The translations under genes and the position numbers were made by a program. Below, in pieces: positions 7,499 to 15,983 of a stretch of DNA of 35,258 nt; the stretch's first letter is position 1, and the number at the start of each line of letters is the position of its first letter. The stretch comes from Muribaculaceae bacterium (GTDB lineage: Bacteria; Bacteroidota; Bacteroidia; Bacteroidales; Muribaculaceae): NCBI GenBank assembly GCA_029062005.1, contig JAIDQZ010000142.1:1-35258 (forward strand), read 5' to 3'. The notes under the pieces are model-generated. The model did no database searches. It had not been told where the DNA came from and saw nothing but the letters and a program-made list of their open reading frames with translations.

Positions 7499-8938
7499 CT
7501 ATTTCTGCAATATATATGTGCGTCGGGGAGCAAGCAGTCCGGTAAGTCTCCCTTTCTTCACATAGAATTCTTTGCCGTAGACTTTGTCGCGGTATTTTCC
7601 GTCGGGCAATGAAGTGGCTACATCAAGCGGTTTGGAAAGTCCGCTCAGATTGATCAGAGCTGCTCCTTTCTTGCCTCTGTTGACTGCCAACACTTCTCCG
7701 TCTGAGCACGTGCTGATGTTTTCCGGTTGTCCTGCCATCTCCTTGCGGAAATGGTTTACTGCTACAACTTCAGGATGGAAATATTCATCGTTGCCTGTGT
7801 CACCCAGGCGGTTGTTGCCCCAATAGTTGTCGCGAGTTGATCCGGCAGGACGCGAAAAGAAGAGCGGAGTGCCTTTGTCTCTTGCTGTCAGGAATACCCA
7901 TGCCGTGCGTATTTGATCGTCCGTAAGATGAGCTGACTCATGGGCATTGCAATAGGTGTCATGACTTTCCACCCATGTGGTCAGACTTTCAGGAGATGCT
8001 GAGTGACGCCAGTCTATGATGTCTATGTCTTTGGCTGAGCCTTTTTCAAGCATTTCACGGAGCACCCAGCCGTAGCTTGAGGCTGTCTGTCCGAAATATT
8101 CCTCATATTCCTTTTCCGGCACATTCTTGTCTTGAAGCACCTCTCCATATACAAAAAGGTCCTCGTATGGCACATTCAGTCTTACTCCCTTCACTGCCTT
8201 CTGGCCGGTGGCGACATCCCAGAAATCATTTTCGGTCACTCCAGATGCGGTGTCCACCGGATCTGAATGGACTCCGATATGTTTGGCTGTATCATATCGG
8301 AATCCCCTGACTCCAAGGTCGAGAAGGTCGTTGACGAATTGCATATAATACTTTTGAAAATCCTTATTTTCGGTATTGACGTCAGGCAATGCACCGGATC
8401 CCCAGAGGGTGCACTGGTAGCGGTCATTATAATCTTTCACGGGATTAAGTCCTTGTGAATGGTATAGCTTGTCTCTACCACCTGCGGCATTCACAAGGTC
8501 ATCGCTTACCGCGTCAACGTCGAAAGCGGTATGGTTAGGCAGGACATCTACGATCACGCGTACATTATATTTTGCAGCGGAGTCCATCATTTGCTTTATT
8601 TCATTTCGAGACCCCACGATATGATTTCCTATTTTCCAATCGGTAGGCTGATAGTAAAAATACCATTGTCCTTCCTTCTCATTATCTGAAAAAAGCATAC
8701 CCTTTGAGCCTTCAGGATTCCAGCATTGCTGCACAGGAGAGGTCTGCACCATTGAGTAGCCGGCATCAGCTATTTTCTTCATGTTTTCAGCTATGTTCCT
8801 GAAGTTCCAGCTCCAGGCATGAAGGATTGTCTCCGTTCCTGAGGGATGTATATCAGAATATTTAATAAGTTTATCTGGAGCGGAATTTGCTGACATGGCA
8901 AGTGTCAAGGCTCCTGTGAATATGAGATACTTTTTCAT
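7499..8938 (-). CDS. Secreted GH13 alpha-amylase, AmyE-like
   Basis: A GH13 alpha-amylase that cleaves alpha-1,4 bonds in starch-like glucans. Residues 1-20 form a signal peptide without a lipobox Cys, so it is secreted or periplasmic. The four conserved regions are DVLPNH (131-136), GFRYDTAKH (212-220, nucleophile Asp216), VYGEVLQ (263-269, acid/base Glu266) and WVESHD (322-327, Asp327). Stretches such as ILHAWSWNF, SPVQQ, VESHDTY and TPLFFSRP resemble Bacillus subtilis AmyE-type enzymes (subfamily 28) more than the SusG-type Bacteroides amylases. It ends after domain C at 479 residues and lacks the extra C-terminal starch-binding domain of AmyE. No SusC/SusD genes are nearby. Confidence 0.92.
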   Translation of the reverse strand: MKKYLIFTGALTLAMSANSAPDKLIKYSDIHPSGTETILHAWSWNFRNIAENMKKIADAGYSMVQTSPVQQCWNPEGSKGMLFSDNEKEGQWYFYYQPTDWKIGNHIVGSRNEIKQMMDSAAKYNVRVIVDVLPNHTAFDVDAVSDDLVNAAGGRDKLYHSQGLNPVKDYNDRYQCTLWGSGALPDVNTENKDFQKYYMQFVNDLLDLGVRGFRYDTAKHIGVHSDPVDTASGVTENDFWDVATGQKAVKGVRLNVPYEDLFVYGEVLQDKNVPEKEYEEYFGQTASSYGWVLREMLEKGSAKDIDIIDWRHSASPESLTTWVESHDTYCNAHESAHLTDDQIRTAWVFLTARDKGTPLFFSRPAGSTRDNYWGNNRLGDTGNDEYFHPEVVAVNHFRKEMAGQPENISTCSDGEVLAVNRGKKGAALINLSGLSKPLDVATSLPDGKYRDKVYGKEFYVKKGRLTGLLAPRRTYILQK

Positions 8939-8969
8939 CGCAATGATATTTTAATAGTGTTCGATACCA

Positions 8970-8977
8970 CAAATTTA
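8970..8977 (-). promoter_or_regulatory. Bacteroidetes -7 promoter element for amylase
   Basis: On the minus strand this reads TAAATTTG, a perfect TAnnTTTG box 32 bases upstream of the amylase ATG. The -33 element is not clear. The 294-base divergent gap to the NlpC/P60 gene holds this box, the opposing promoter and otherwise AT-rich sequence with nothing else recognised. Confidence 0.55.
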
Positions 8978-9172
8978 GCAAAAAGATTCTTAAAAAAGAA
9001 TGCTGATTGGATTAAATTATTATTACAAAAGAAAATTTCCACCTTTTATTGATTGATAAAGCAGGTTTATAATGAATTGAAATTCAACAAAGTGCATTAT
9101 GGTACAAATTTTGTGCAAAATGTTAAAATTTATTAAATGTGTATTAATCCATTGAAAAATAGTATAAATAAG

Positions 9173-9203
9173 TTGCGCGTGTCACAAAAATGTATTATTT
9201 TTG
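9173..9203 (+). promoter_or_regulatory. Bacteroidetes promoter for the NlpC/P60 gene
   Basis: TTG at 9173-9175, a 20-base spacer and TATTTTTG at 9196-9203 form a full -33/-7 promoter. The ATG lies 30 bases beyond the -7 box. Confidence 0.75.
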
Positions 9204-9232
9204 CAACATAGAAATTCGATAGAAACCTGACA

Positions 9233-9841
9233 ATGAAAAATAGAATATATATATTGCTTGCAATGTTTTTGATGTGTGGTCTCTCACAGATAGCATCAGC
9301 TAAGACTCCGAATGTTCATGCTGAGGCACACAGGCATCAGCTTGCGGCAGCTAAAAATATTGGTCTCGACAAAAGCACTATCACCAGAATGGTGGAAGAG
9401 GATATTGCGGCTCGTGAGAGTATCAGGACCATGAGTGCTGAGACCGAAGAACTTCTTAACGATTTACTTTCAGAGGCAAGAAGCCACCTTGGCAAAAGAT
9501 ATTCAAGGGGAAGCAAAGGTCCAAATGCATTTGATTGCTCAGGATTCTCAAGCTATGTCTACCGTCAGTTCGGATATTCTCTTTCGCCGTCATCGCGCGA
9601 TCAATACAATCAGGGTGAGAAGGTTGACAGGAAGGATCTCAGAAAAGGTGATCTTGTTTTCTTCAAAGGTCGCAGTGTCAAGGGTGGTGTAGGTCATGTC
9701 GGTATCGTCGTTAATGCGGATGAGAAAGGTAACTTTACTTTCATCCATGCTTCCACTTCCAGAGGTATAACGGTATCCAACTGCAATGAACCCTACTACG
9801 CTTCGCGATATGTAGGGGGGAAAAGGGTCGTGAATGAGTAA
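9233..9841 (+). CDS. Secreted NlpC/P60 (C40) peptidoglycan hydrolase
   Basis: C40 enzymes are cysteine peptidases that usually cut the gamma-D-Glu-to-diamino-acid bond of peptidoglycan stem peptides in the periplasm. The 202-residue protein has an N-terminal signal peptide (about 1-23), a short helical linker (30-85) and a C-terminal C40 domain. The catalytic set is Cys102 in FDCSGF, His155 in GHVGIV and His172 in FIHAS. No SH3 or LysM targeting domain is present. It has its own promoter and a terminator, so it is probably monocistronic. Confidence 0.92.
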   Translation: MKNRIYILLAMFLMCGLSQIASAKTPNVHAEAHRHQLAAAKNIGLDKSTITRMVEEDIAARESIRTMSAETEELLNDLLSEARSHLGKRYSRGSKGPNAFDCSGFSSYVYRQFGYSLSPSSRDQYNQGEKVDRKDLRKGDLVFFKGRSVKGGVGHVGIVVNADEKGNFTFIHASTSRGITVSNCNEPYYASRYVGGKRVVNE

Positions 9842-9870
9842 GGGAAAAATTTATCAGCATACAAAATAAA

Positions 9871-9895
9871 AGGGTCGGTGACGATCCTTTTTTTA
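9871..9895 (+). terminator. Intrinsic terminator after the NlpC/P60 gene
   Basis: The stem AGGGTCG/CGATCCT (one G-T wobble) with a GTGA loop is followed by seven or more T residues, 30 bases after the stop codon. Confidence 0.75.
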
Positions 9896-9944
9896 TTATC
9901 CATATGTTTTGAATTCCTCAACTTACACTAATTCAAGTTGATGC

Positions 9945-10006
9945 TTATTTAGACAATTCAGACCATGTAAATCAATAGTGCATTATTTAGACTGGGTCTA
10001 AATAAT
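9945..10006. promoter_or_regulatory. Three TTATTTAGAC sites, two forming a perfect palindrome
   Basis: TTATTTAGAC occurs at 9945-9954 and 9983-9992, and inverted as GTCTAAATAA at 9996-10005. The second and third form a perfect inverted repeat with 11-base arms around TGG (9982-10006). A further inverted repeat, TCAACTT/AAGTTGA, lies just upstream at 9918-9941. No T run follows the palindrome, so it looks like a protein-binding site and not a terminator. It sits 135 bases upstream of the dnaA start. Confidence 0.6.
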
Positions 10007-10062
10007 ATTAATAGATTGTTGAAAATCAGAGGTGATAAAAAAAAGATTGGAAAGAGGTCGGA

Positions 10063-10108
10063 AAACGTTTCTTTATTTGAAAAATTTATCTTAACTTTGC
10101 AAACGTTT
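10063..10108. promoter_or_regulatory. dnaA promoter bracketed by two AAACGTTT palindromes
   Basis: The -7 box TAACTTTG (10092-10099) lies 21 bases after a GTTT (10067-10070) that could act as the -33 element. Two copies of the palindrome AAACGTTT, at 10063-10070 and 10101-10108, begin 38 bases apart and overlap the -33 and the likely transcription start. Each is one base short of the 12-base palindrome GAAAACGTTTTC. The central CG and symmetry resemble LacI-family operators, but the binding protein is unknown. Confidence 0.6.
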
Positions 10109-10140
10109 TCGGCAATTTTTAGTCCGGACTTCATAAAGAT

Positions 10141-11568
10141 ATGAACGGAGATTACAGAGACAAATGGAACAGATGCCTCGACATTATTCGCGATAATGTC
10201 GGGGAAGAACGTTTTAAGACCTGGTTTTCTCCTGCCAGGGCGGTCAAATATGAAGACAACAAACTGACTCTTGCCTTGCCTTCCAAATTCTTCATGGAAG
10301 AGTATGAAGATAGGTTTCTTGGCTTGATATCAAGTGTTCTCCGGAAGGAATTTGGTCCTGACATAATGCTCGGCTATGAAGTGGAGGTCATCGGAGGAGA
10401 CAGAAAGTCTGCCCTTAATTACTCCAGCCCCATGCGGAGTAATGCAGTCGACACTAAATTCATGCAGTCCATACAGCAGTCGCCGTCAGACTTCATGAAG
10501 TCGACAGGTGCCAAGACGGTGGAAGTGGATCCGCAGCTGAATCCTGCCATGACTTTTGAAAATTATTGTCTTGGAGACAGTAATAAACTTCCATATACAA
10601 TCGCTCACTATATTGCCGAAAATCCTAATAAGTCGGATTTTAACCCTTTCTTTCTGTATGGATCGGTTGGTGTCGGGAAGACTCATTTGATTCAGGCCAT
10701 TGGCATCAGGATAAAGGAGCGTAATCCGCGTGCCAGGATCCTGTTCCTGCCGATGCGCCAGTTCCAGAACATGTATGTGAATGCGGTAATGAACCAGAAG
10801 GTGCCTGTTTTCATAAACTGGTTTCAGCAGGAAGTGGATGTGCTTCTTCTCGACGACCTTCAGGAGATTGCCGGTAAGGCGAAGACTGCAGAAACGCTTT
10901 TCCCGATTTTTAACCATATGCACCATAACGGCAAGCAGCTTGTCTTCACATGCGACAGGCCTCCTATTGAACTCGATGGTATCGAGGATAGATTGATCGA
11001 CCGTTTTAAATGGGGCGTGACTGAAGAGCTTCCGAAGCCGGACTATACATTGAGGAGAAACATACTCAAGTTCAAGGCTCAGAAAAACGGTCTCGAACTT
11101 TCTGATGAAATTATTGACTGCATAGCAAGCGGAGCGACCGGAAGCGTGAGGGAACTGGAGGGTATCGTGATGGGACTTCTCACAAGGTCGATCACTCTCA
11201 ATTGCCCGGTGACGCTTGAATTGACAAAAGACGTGATGCGCCATACAGTGAAATCGGCACCCGCATCAAAGCCCGTCAACTTCGACATGATAGTCGATGC
11301 CACTGCGGAATATTATAAGCTGAATCCCGACGTTATATTCACCAAGAGCAGGGTTCGTGATATCGCTGATGCACGTCAGATCATCATGTATCTCAGTCAT
11401 GACATGACCGGATTGTCGTCTTCTGCAATCGGAGCAAAGCTTAACCGCAGGCATGCTACGGTGCTTCATGGAATTACGGCGGTTCAGGATAGAATCACAT
11501 ACGCGAGGGATGTTCAGGATGCTGTGACCGCTATAAGGATGGAAATAAACAGAATGGCTAAATTATAA
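10141..11568 (+). CDS. dnaA: Chromosomal replication initiator protein DnaA
   Basis: DnaA binds origin DNA and opens it in an ATP-dependent way. The 475 residues show domain I (1-85, with the KTWF motif), a short linker, the AAA+ domain with Walker A GSVGVGKT (174-181), Walker B LLLDD (235-239), the arginine finger in EDRLIDRF (Arg288) and sensor II GSVRELEG (334-341), then the DNA-binding domain IV (about 378-475). The usual DNA-contact signature G-G-R-D-H-T-T-V is altered here to NRRHATV (435-441), one residue shorter and with Asp replaced by Arg. It is preceded by a palindrome-rich promoter region and followed by a terminator. dnaN is not adjacent. Confidence 0.93.
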   Translation: MNGDYRDKWNRCLDIIRDNVGEERFKTWFSPARAVKYEDNKLTLALPSKFFMEEYEDRFLGLISSVLRKEFGPDIMLGYEVEVIGGDRKSALNYSSPMRSNAVDTKFMQSIQQSPSDFMKSTGAKTVEVDPQLNPAMTFENYCLGDSNKLPYTIAHYIAENPNKSDFNPFFLYGSVGVGKTHLIQAIGIRIKERNPRARILFLPMRQFQNMYVNAVMNQKVPVFINWFQQEVDVLLLDDLQEIAGKAKTAETLFPIFNHMHHNGKQLVFTCDRPPIELDGIEDRLIDRFKWGVTEELPKPDYTLRRNILKFKAQKNGLELSDEIIDCIASGATGSVRELEGIVMGLLTRSITLNCPVTLELTKDVMRHTVKSAPASKPVNFDMIVDATAEYYKLNPDVIFTKSRVRDIADARQIIMYLSHDMTGLSSSAIGAKLNRRHATVLHGITAVQDRITYARDVQDAVTAIRMEINRMAKL

Positions 11569-11598
11569 GGGCAAACCCAATTGGGCTTGCCCTTTTTT
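11567..11598 (+). terminator. Intrinsic terminator after dnaA
   Basis: A 13-base stem, AAGGGCAAACCCA against TGGGCTTGCCCTT with one mismatch, overlaps the dnaA stop codon and is followed by a run of six T. Confidence 0.85.
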
Positions 11599-11625
11599 AG
11601 TCAGGTTGCATCTAATCTTTACATC

Positions 11626-13824
11626 TTATTTTTCAAGTGTGTAGGCAATCGATTCAAGTAGAAGCGTCATGTCAGTGCGTGATGCGCCGAGAGGTGTCAG
11701 CGTTTCCATGTCGGCAAGGATCTGTGATTTCCACAGCCTCTTTTCATCGTTGGGGCGAACGGTGAGCCGATAAAGCCTTGAAGCCTCCTCCATATTCTTT
11801 TTAAGAAATGCGATGTGTCCCATAAGTCGGTAGTCGCTTTCCGTCAGATTGATATTGGATATCATTCTCATTCTCTTTTCAGCGTTTTCAAGGTCAGACA
11901 GGTGGAAAGAGCACAAAGCCATTCTGCGGATTACTTCCGGATCATCAGGAGTTTCATAATCCACTCGGTAAAGTTCGCGTAGTGATTCATCCCACTTTCC
12001 CGCATCGGCAAGAGTATCGGCGATGAGAAGTGAAAGGTTGCGGTCAAAGGATCCGTCTTCCGGTTTTGCCATTTCAAGATATTCCACGGCATTGCGGAAA
12101 TCTCCCGAACGTCGGTAGCAGATGCCCAGACGGCGTGCCAGCCAGCGGCTTTCGGGATTGAAAAGCTGGGCTTTCATATAGGCTTCAATTGCATCACGGT
12201 TGCCATCATTTGCCTTTTCAAGACAGAATCCGATTTTTTCCCAGATATGGGGACTGGCTGCTGAATCGTTTGCTACAGTCTGGAGCAGAGGCAGGGCATC
12301 TGAATAATATCCACGTTTAAAATAGAACTCAGCGATCGGTGCCACTTCATCAGATGATTTCATAATGGATGAAATCACTGGAATCGTCATGAAATCTATA
12401 GTCTTTGCATATGGATCAAAAAATTCTCCGCGTTTTGGATAAAGCTTATGGAACCGGTAAAGATCTCTGGAATATCGTGTCAGCTCTTCTTCATATTCCA
12501 GACCTGCCTTCAAAGCTTTCATTTCGAGCATTTGCTCTTTCATCTGCTCTGTCTGTGCTTGCATCTGAGAGAGTACCATTTTTCTTTGAGTCTCAGGCAT
12601 TGATGCAAGTGAAAAAGCAAATGAATACTTGTCGGAGTCGCACATAAGTCCGCTCATTTCCAACAGCGTTGACACTCCGTCATCGTTGGTGGTGTGAAGG
12701 GGGCGAAGCATGGGATGCTGCACAGTGAAAGGAAGAAACCAGTTTCTGATCTGGCGGAAAAATGGAAATCCTTTCAGATTTGAAAATGCTACCATCATCA
12801 CATCTGCTCCGTCAGACTGCATTTCGGTCAATGCCCTGAGTTTTTCTTCCAGTCCCGAACTTCTAAGAAGTTCCTCCCATTCTGGATTTGCCTCAAGATC
12901 TGCAAAGGAGGATTCCTCAGATGCATCCTTCAGACGCTTTATTATGTCCGGACCGAACTGCATCAGCCCGGGAATCACATCACGTTGCATCTTCCTCGAC
13001 ACCCTGTCGGTATCTTTTGTACGGATTGTGATCTTTATTACGTCCCTTATTTTTTCTGACATCCCCTCTATGTCGGAAAGTGATTCGAGAGCCTGGATTA
13101 ACAGAGTGTCGTCCGCTGCCTCTTCAGGTCGCCGGCTGAGCGAAAGCACGAGCGTGGCAAGGGCTCGCGCCGAAATACCGGTATCTTCAATTTTTGAGAG
13201 ACTGATTAGGGCGAGAATGGCATCGCGGGAGTAATATTTCATGAGCGAAAGTCCGATTGCCGCTATGACCAGGGCAGATGTGGTATAGGGGAGAAGTCCG
13301 TTTTTGACTGCCTCTTCCGTCATCGTATAGTCATCTCTTGAAAGAGAGTCTGCGGTCCAGAATATATTGAAGATCTTTTCCTCTTCCTCCTCTATCTGTC
13401 TCATGACGGAGTCAGGATATTGTCCGGCTGTCAATGCAAGGTCTGCAATTGCTTTCAACTCTGTGATTTTCTGTATCACGCTTTTCAGGTCGGAAGATCT
13501 GAGACGGCACATCCTTAGAGTGGAGAAGTATATTTCCGGAGAGTCGGTGGCGGAAGCATCCTTGTCGATAATCTGCGCTATGTCGTATAAGTTATGTCGT
13601 ATGTCTGCAAGCATTGTTTCTCTTCCTGGATCAGCGAGTCCTCTTGCAAAGTATTCAAGCATATACTTGTAGGTGTTCTCGGCTTGGGAGAGCCTGTTCA
13701 GCACGCCCGGTATCGGAGTCTCTGCAAGTCGCCTTCTGAGAAGGGTGAAGCAATCTTTATATCTGCCTGACTCCAAAAGTTTTTTTGTCTGTTCTGGAAG
13801 GGAATATCTGGTCTTGTCTTTCAT
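11626..13824 (-). CDS. Large tetratricopeptide-repeat protein
   Basis: A 732-residue, almost wholly helical, acidic protein with no signal peptide, so probably cytoplasmic. The C-terminal third (about 490-700) contains consecutive TPR-like units, such as AEFYFKRGYYSDALPLLQTV, WEKIGFCLEKANDGNRDAIEAY, LGICYRRSGDFRNAVEYLEMA and LIADTLADAGKWDESLRELY. The N-terminal half has alpha-alpha repeats of no recognised family, with one hydrophobic stretch near 182-200 that is probably buried. TPRs normally mediate protein-protein contacts. No partner is indicated: the neighbours are dnaA (convergent) and a DUF4293 gene (divergent). Product described by fold only. Confidence 0.8.
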   Translation of the reverse strand: MKDKTRYSLPEQTKKLLESGRYKDCFTLLRRRLAETPIPGVLNRLSQAENTYKYMLEYFARGLADPGRETMLADIRHNLYDIAQIIDKDASATDSPEIYFSTLRMCRLRSSDLKSVIQKITELKAIADLALTAGQYPDSVMRQIEEEEEKIFNIFWTADSLSRDDYTMTEEAVKNGLLPYTTSALVIAAIGLSLMKYYSRDAILALISLSKIEDTGISARALATLVLSLSRRPEEAADDTLLIQALESLSDIEGMSEKIRDVIKITIRTKDTDRVSRKMQRDVIPGLMQFGPDIIKRLKDASEESSFADLEANPEWEELLRSSGLEEKLRALTEMQSDGADVMMVAFSNLKGFPFFRQIRNWFLPFTVQHPMLRPLHTTNDDGVSTLLEMSGLMCDSDKYSFAFSLASMPETQRKMVLSQMQAQTEQMKEQMLEMKALKAGLEYEEELTRYSRDLYRFHKLYPKRGEFFDPYAKTIDFMTIPVISSIMKSSDEVAPIAEFYFKRGYYSDALPLLQTVANDSAASPHIWEKIGFCLEKANDGNRDAIEAYMKAQLFNPESRWLARRLGICYRRSGDFRNAVEYLEMAKPEDGSFDRNLSLLIADTLADAGKWDESLRELYRVDYETPDDPEVIRRMALCSFHLSDLENAEKRMRMISNINLTESDYRLMGHIAFLKKNMEEASRLYRLTVRPNDEKRLWKSQILADMETLTPLGASRTDMTLLLESIAYTLEK

Positions 13825-13905
13825 TTTTTCATAATAATATTTGATGGAATGGAGGAAAATGACTCCCCATACTATAAGTTAGAACAAATTAAATGCCAAA
13901 AATCG

Positions 13906-13935
13906 TTGAAAGCTCCATATTTTTTATTAATTTTG
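13906..13935 (+). promoter_or_regulatory. Bacteroidetes promoter for the DUF4293 gene
   Basis: TTG at 13906-13908, a 19-base spacer and TAATTTTG at 13928-13935. The promoter lies inside the longest possible ORF, which argues for the downstream ATG at 13968 as the true start. Confidence 0.75.
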
Positions 13936-13967
13936 CATTTCAATATATACACTTAAAATATTATTAT

Positions 13968-14441
13968 ATGGTAATACAGAGATGGCAGTCGGTTATGTTG
14001 CTGATCGCCGGGGTTATGATGGGAATATTCTCCTTTTGTTCACTCGGACAGATACAGTCAGAAGCCTATACATTCAATGTCACGGCTCTCGGCATCTGTC
14101 GGGAAGGGATTGCTACAGCTCCTGACGAAGCGACAGGCATGAGCACAATTTTCCTTTTTATTGTCTCCCTTCTGGCGTTCATACTTCCGATAGTGGACAT
14201 TTTCTGCTTTAAGAATCTGCGTCTTCAGAAGAATGTGGCATTGATTTCAGCTCTTTTTACGGTTGCGGCTGGAATCATAGTTGCGTTTACATCATCCGGT
14301 TTCGCTTCAGGTTTCGGTGAGAATGTTTCATGGAGCATCTTTATTTGCGCTCCCATTGTGGCATTGATAGCCGATATACTTGCTTTCCGTCTTATTACAG
14401 CTGACGGTAAGAAGCTGCGTGCGGCTGACAGACTCCGGTAA
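13968..14441 (+). CDS. DUF4293 family four-helix membrane protein
   Basis: A 157-residue inner-membrane protein with four predicted transmembrane helices and the N-terminal MVIQRWQSVMLLIAG start typical of the Bacteroidetes DUF4293 family. The reading frame is open for 25 more codons upstream, but that part would overlap the promoter at 13906-13935 and reads as low-complexity sequence, so the ATG at 13968 is preferred. A polar loop follows the first helix. The function is unknown. proS follows after 60 bases with its own -7 box. Confidence 0.82.
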   Translation: MVIQRWQSVMLLIAGVMMGIFSFCSLGQIQSEAYTFNVTALGICREGIATAPDEATGMSTIFLFIVSLLAFILPIVDIFCFKNLRLQKNVALISALFTVAAGIIVAFTSSGFASGFGENVSWSIFICAPIVALIADILAFRLITADGKKLRAADRLR

Positions 14442-14486
14442 TTTAACAAGAATATAACAAAGAACTTAAATCCTGACAAGGATCTA

Positions 14487-14494
14487 TATATTTG
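14487..14494 (+). promoter_or_regulatory. Bacteroidetes -7 promoter element at the proS start
   Basis: TATATTTG matches TAnnTTTG and ends seven bases before the proS ATG, leaving almost no leader. The -33 element is weak. Confidence 0.5.
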
Positions 14495-14501
14495 TACTGA
14501 T

Positions 14502-15983
14502 ATGGCAAAAGAACTAAAGAATTTCACAAAAAGATCAGACAATTATTCCCAGTGGTACAACGAACTTGTAGTAAAGGCTGACCTCGCCGAACAGTCGGCG
14601 GTGCGCGGGTGCATGGTGATCAAGCCCTATGGCTATGCCATTTGGGAAAAGATGCAGCGTACGCTTGACGACATGTTCAAGGCTACAGGACATCAGAATG
14701 CTTATTTCCCTCTTCTCATTCCGAAATCTTTCCTTTGCCGAGAGGCTGAACATGTTGAAGGCTTCGCCAAGGAGTGTGCTGTAGTGACCCACTATCGCCT
14801 CAAAAACGATCCCGATGGCAACGGCGTGGTGGTTGATCCCGAGGCAAGACTTGAGGAAGAGCTTATCATTCGTCCTACTTCCGAGACAATTATCTGGAAT
14901 ACATATAAGAACTGGATTCATTCATATCGTGACCTTCCTATCCTTATCAATCAGTGGGCAAACGTGATGCGCTGGGAAATGAGGACAAGGATGTTCCTGC
15001 GCACCGCGGAGTTCCTTTGGCAGGAAGGGCATACTGCCCATGCTACGAGGGAGGAGGCAGAGGCAGAAGCAAGGAGGATGCTTGAGGTCTATGCCGACTT
15101 TGCTGAAAACTATATGGCTGTTCCTGTGATCAAGGGTGTTAAATCTCCCAATGAGAGGTTTGCCGGAGCTGTCGATACATTCACTATCGAGGCTATGATG
15201 CAGGATGGCAAGGCACTTCAGTCAGGCACGAGTCACTTCCTTGGTCAGAATTTTGCAAAGGCGTTTGACGTGACATATATCAATAAGGAAAATAAGCCTG
15301 AATATGTGTGGGCTACTTCTTGGGGTGTTTCTACTCGTCTGATGGGAGCCCTTATTATGACGCATTCCGATGATAACGGTCTTGTGCTGCCGCCGCATCT
15401 CGCTCCTATTCAGGTCGTGATCGTGCCTATCTACAAAGATGCTGAAGGGCTTGCCAAGATTTCTGAGAGGGTCGACAGTATAGTCAGCAATTTGCGTGCG
15501 AAAGGTATTAGTGTTAAATACGATGATGCCGACAATAAGCGTCCGGGATTCAAATTTGCCGACTATGAGGTGAAGGGAGTTCCTGTACGTCTTGCTATCG
15601 GTGCCCGGGATCTTGAGAACGGTACTGTGGAAGTTATGCGTCGCGACACTCTTGAGAAGGAAACTTTGCCGCTCGATGGAATCGAAGATACCGTGGTTGC
15701 GCTTCTTGAGGACATTCAGAAGAATCTACTTGAGAAAGCTCGAAAATATCGCGAGGAAATGACCACAACAGCAGACACTTACGAGGAATTTAAGGAAAAG
15801 ATCGAGAAGGGTGGTTTCATACTCGCTCATTGGGACGGTACGCCCGAGACTGAGGAAAAGATCAAGGATGAGACTAAGGCTACTATCAGGTGTATCCCGT
15901 TTGAGGGAGACATGACGCCTGGAGTATGTATGGTCACCGGCAAGCCTTCTGCCCGTCGTGTGATTTTTGCCCGTTCCTATTAA
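14502..15983 (+). CDS. proS: Prolyl-tRNA synthetase, archaeal/eukaryotic type
   Basis: ProS charges tRNA-Pro with proline in the cytoplasm. The 493-residue length, absence of the long editing insertion between motifs 2 and 3, and the C-terminal extension ending in Tyr (ARSY) mark the short archaeal/eukaryotic-like type found in Bacteroidetes. The class II active site is visible as RPTSE at 124-128, the motif 2 region [20 protein letters not shown] at 161-180, and motif 3 near [12 protein letters not shown]. The stop codon TAA touches the left end of the 378-bp element, whose flanking TTAA overlaps the stop. Confidence 0.97.
   Translation: MAKELKNFTKRSDNYSQWYNELVVKADLAEQSAVRGCMVIKPYGYAIWEKMQRTLDDMFKATGHQNAYFPLLIPKSFLCREAEHVEGFAKECAVVTHYRLKNDPDGNGVVVDPEARLEEELIIRPTSETIIWNTYKNWIHSYRDLPILINQWANVMRWEMRTRMFLRTAEFLWQEGHTAHATREEAEAEARRMLEVYADFAENYMAVPVIKGVKSPNERFAGAVDTFTIEAMMQDGKALQSGTSHFLGQNFAKAFDVTYINKENKPEYVWATSWGVSTRLMGALIMTHSDDNGLVLPPHLAPIQVVIVPIYKDAEGLAKISERVDSIVSNLRAKGISVKYDDADNKRPGFKFADYEVKGVPVRLAIGARDLENGTVEVMRRDTLEKETLPLDGIEDTVVALLEDIQKNLLEKARKYREEMTTTADTYEEFKEKIEKGGFILAHWDGTPETEEKIKDETKATIRCIPFEGDMTPGVCMVTGKPSARRVIFARSY

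Noticed and set aside
9842..10140. Possible replication origin upstream of dnaA
   Set aside because: The gap is AT-rich and palindrome-rich, but only one DnaA-box-like sequence (TTATCCATA) is visible and no AT-rich tandem repeats follow. Called a regulatory region instead.
13893..13967. N-terminal extension of the DUF4293 protein
   Set aside because: The extension overlaps a clear promoter and lacks family similarity; the ATG at 13968 is preferred.
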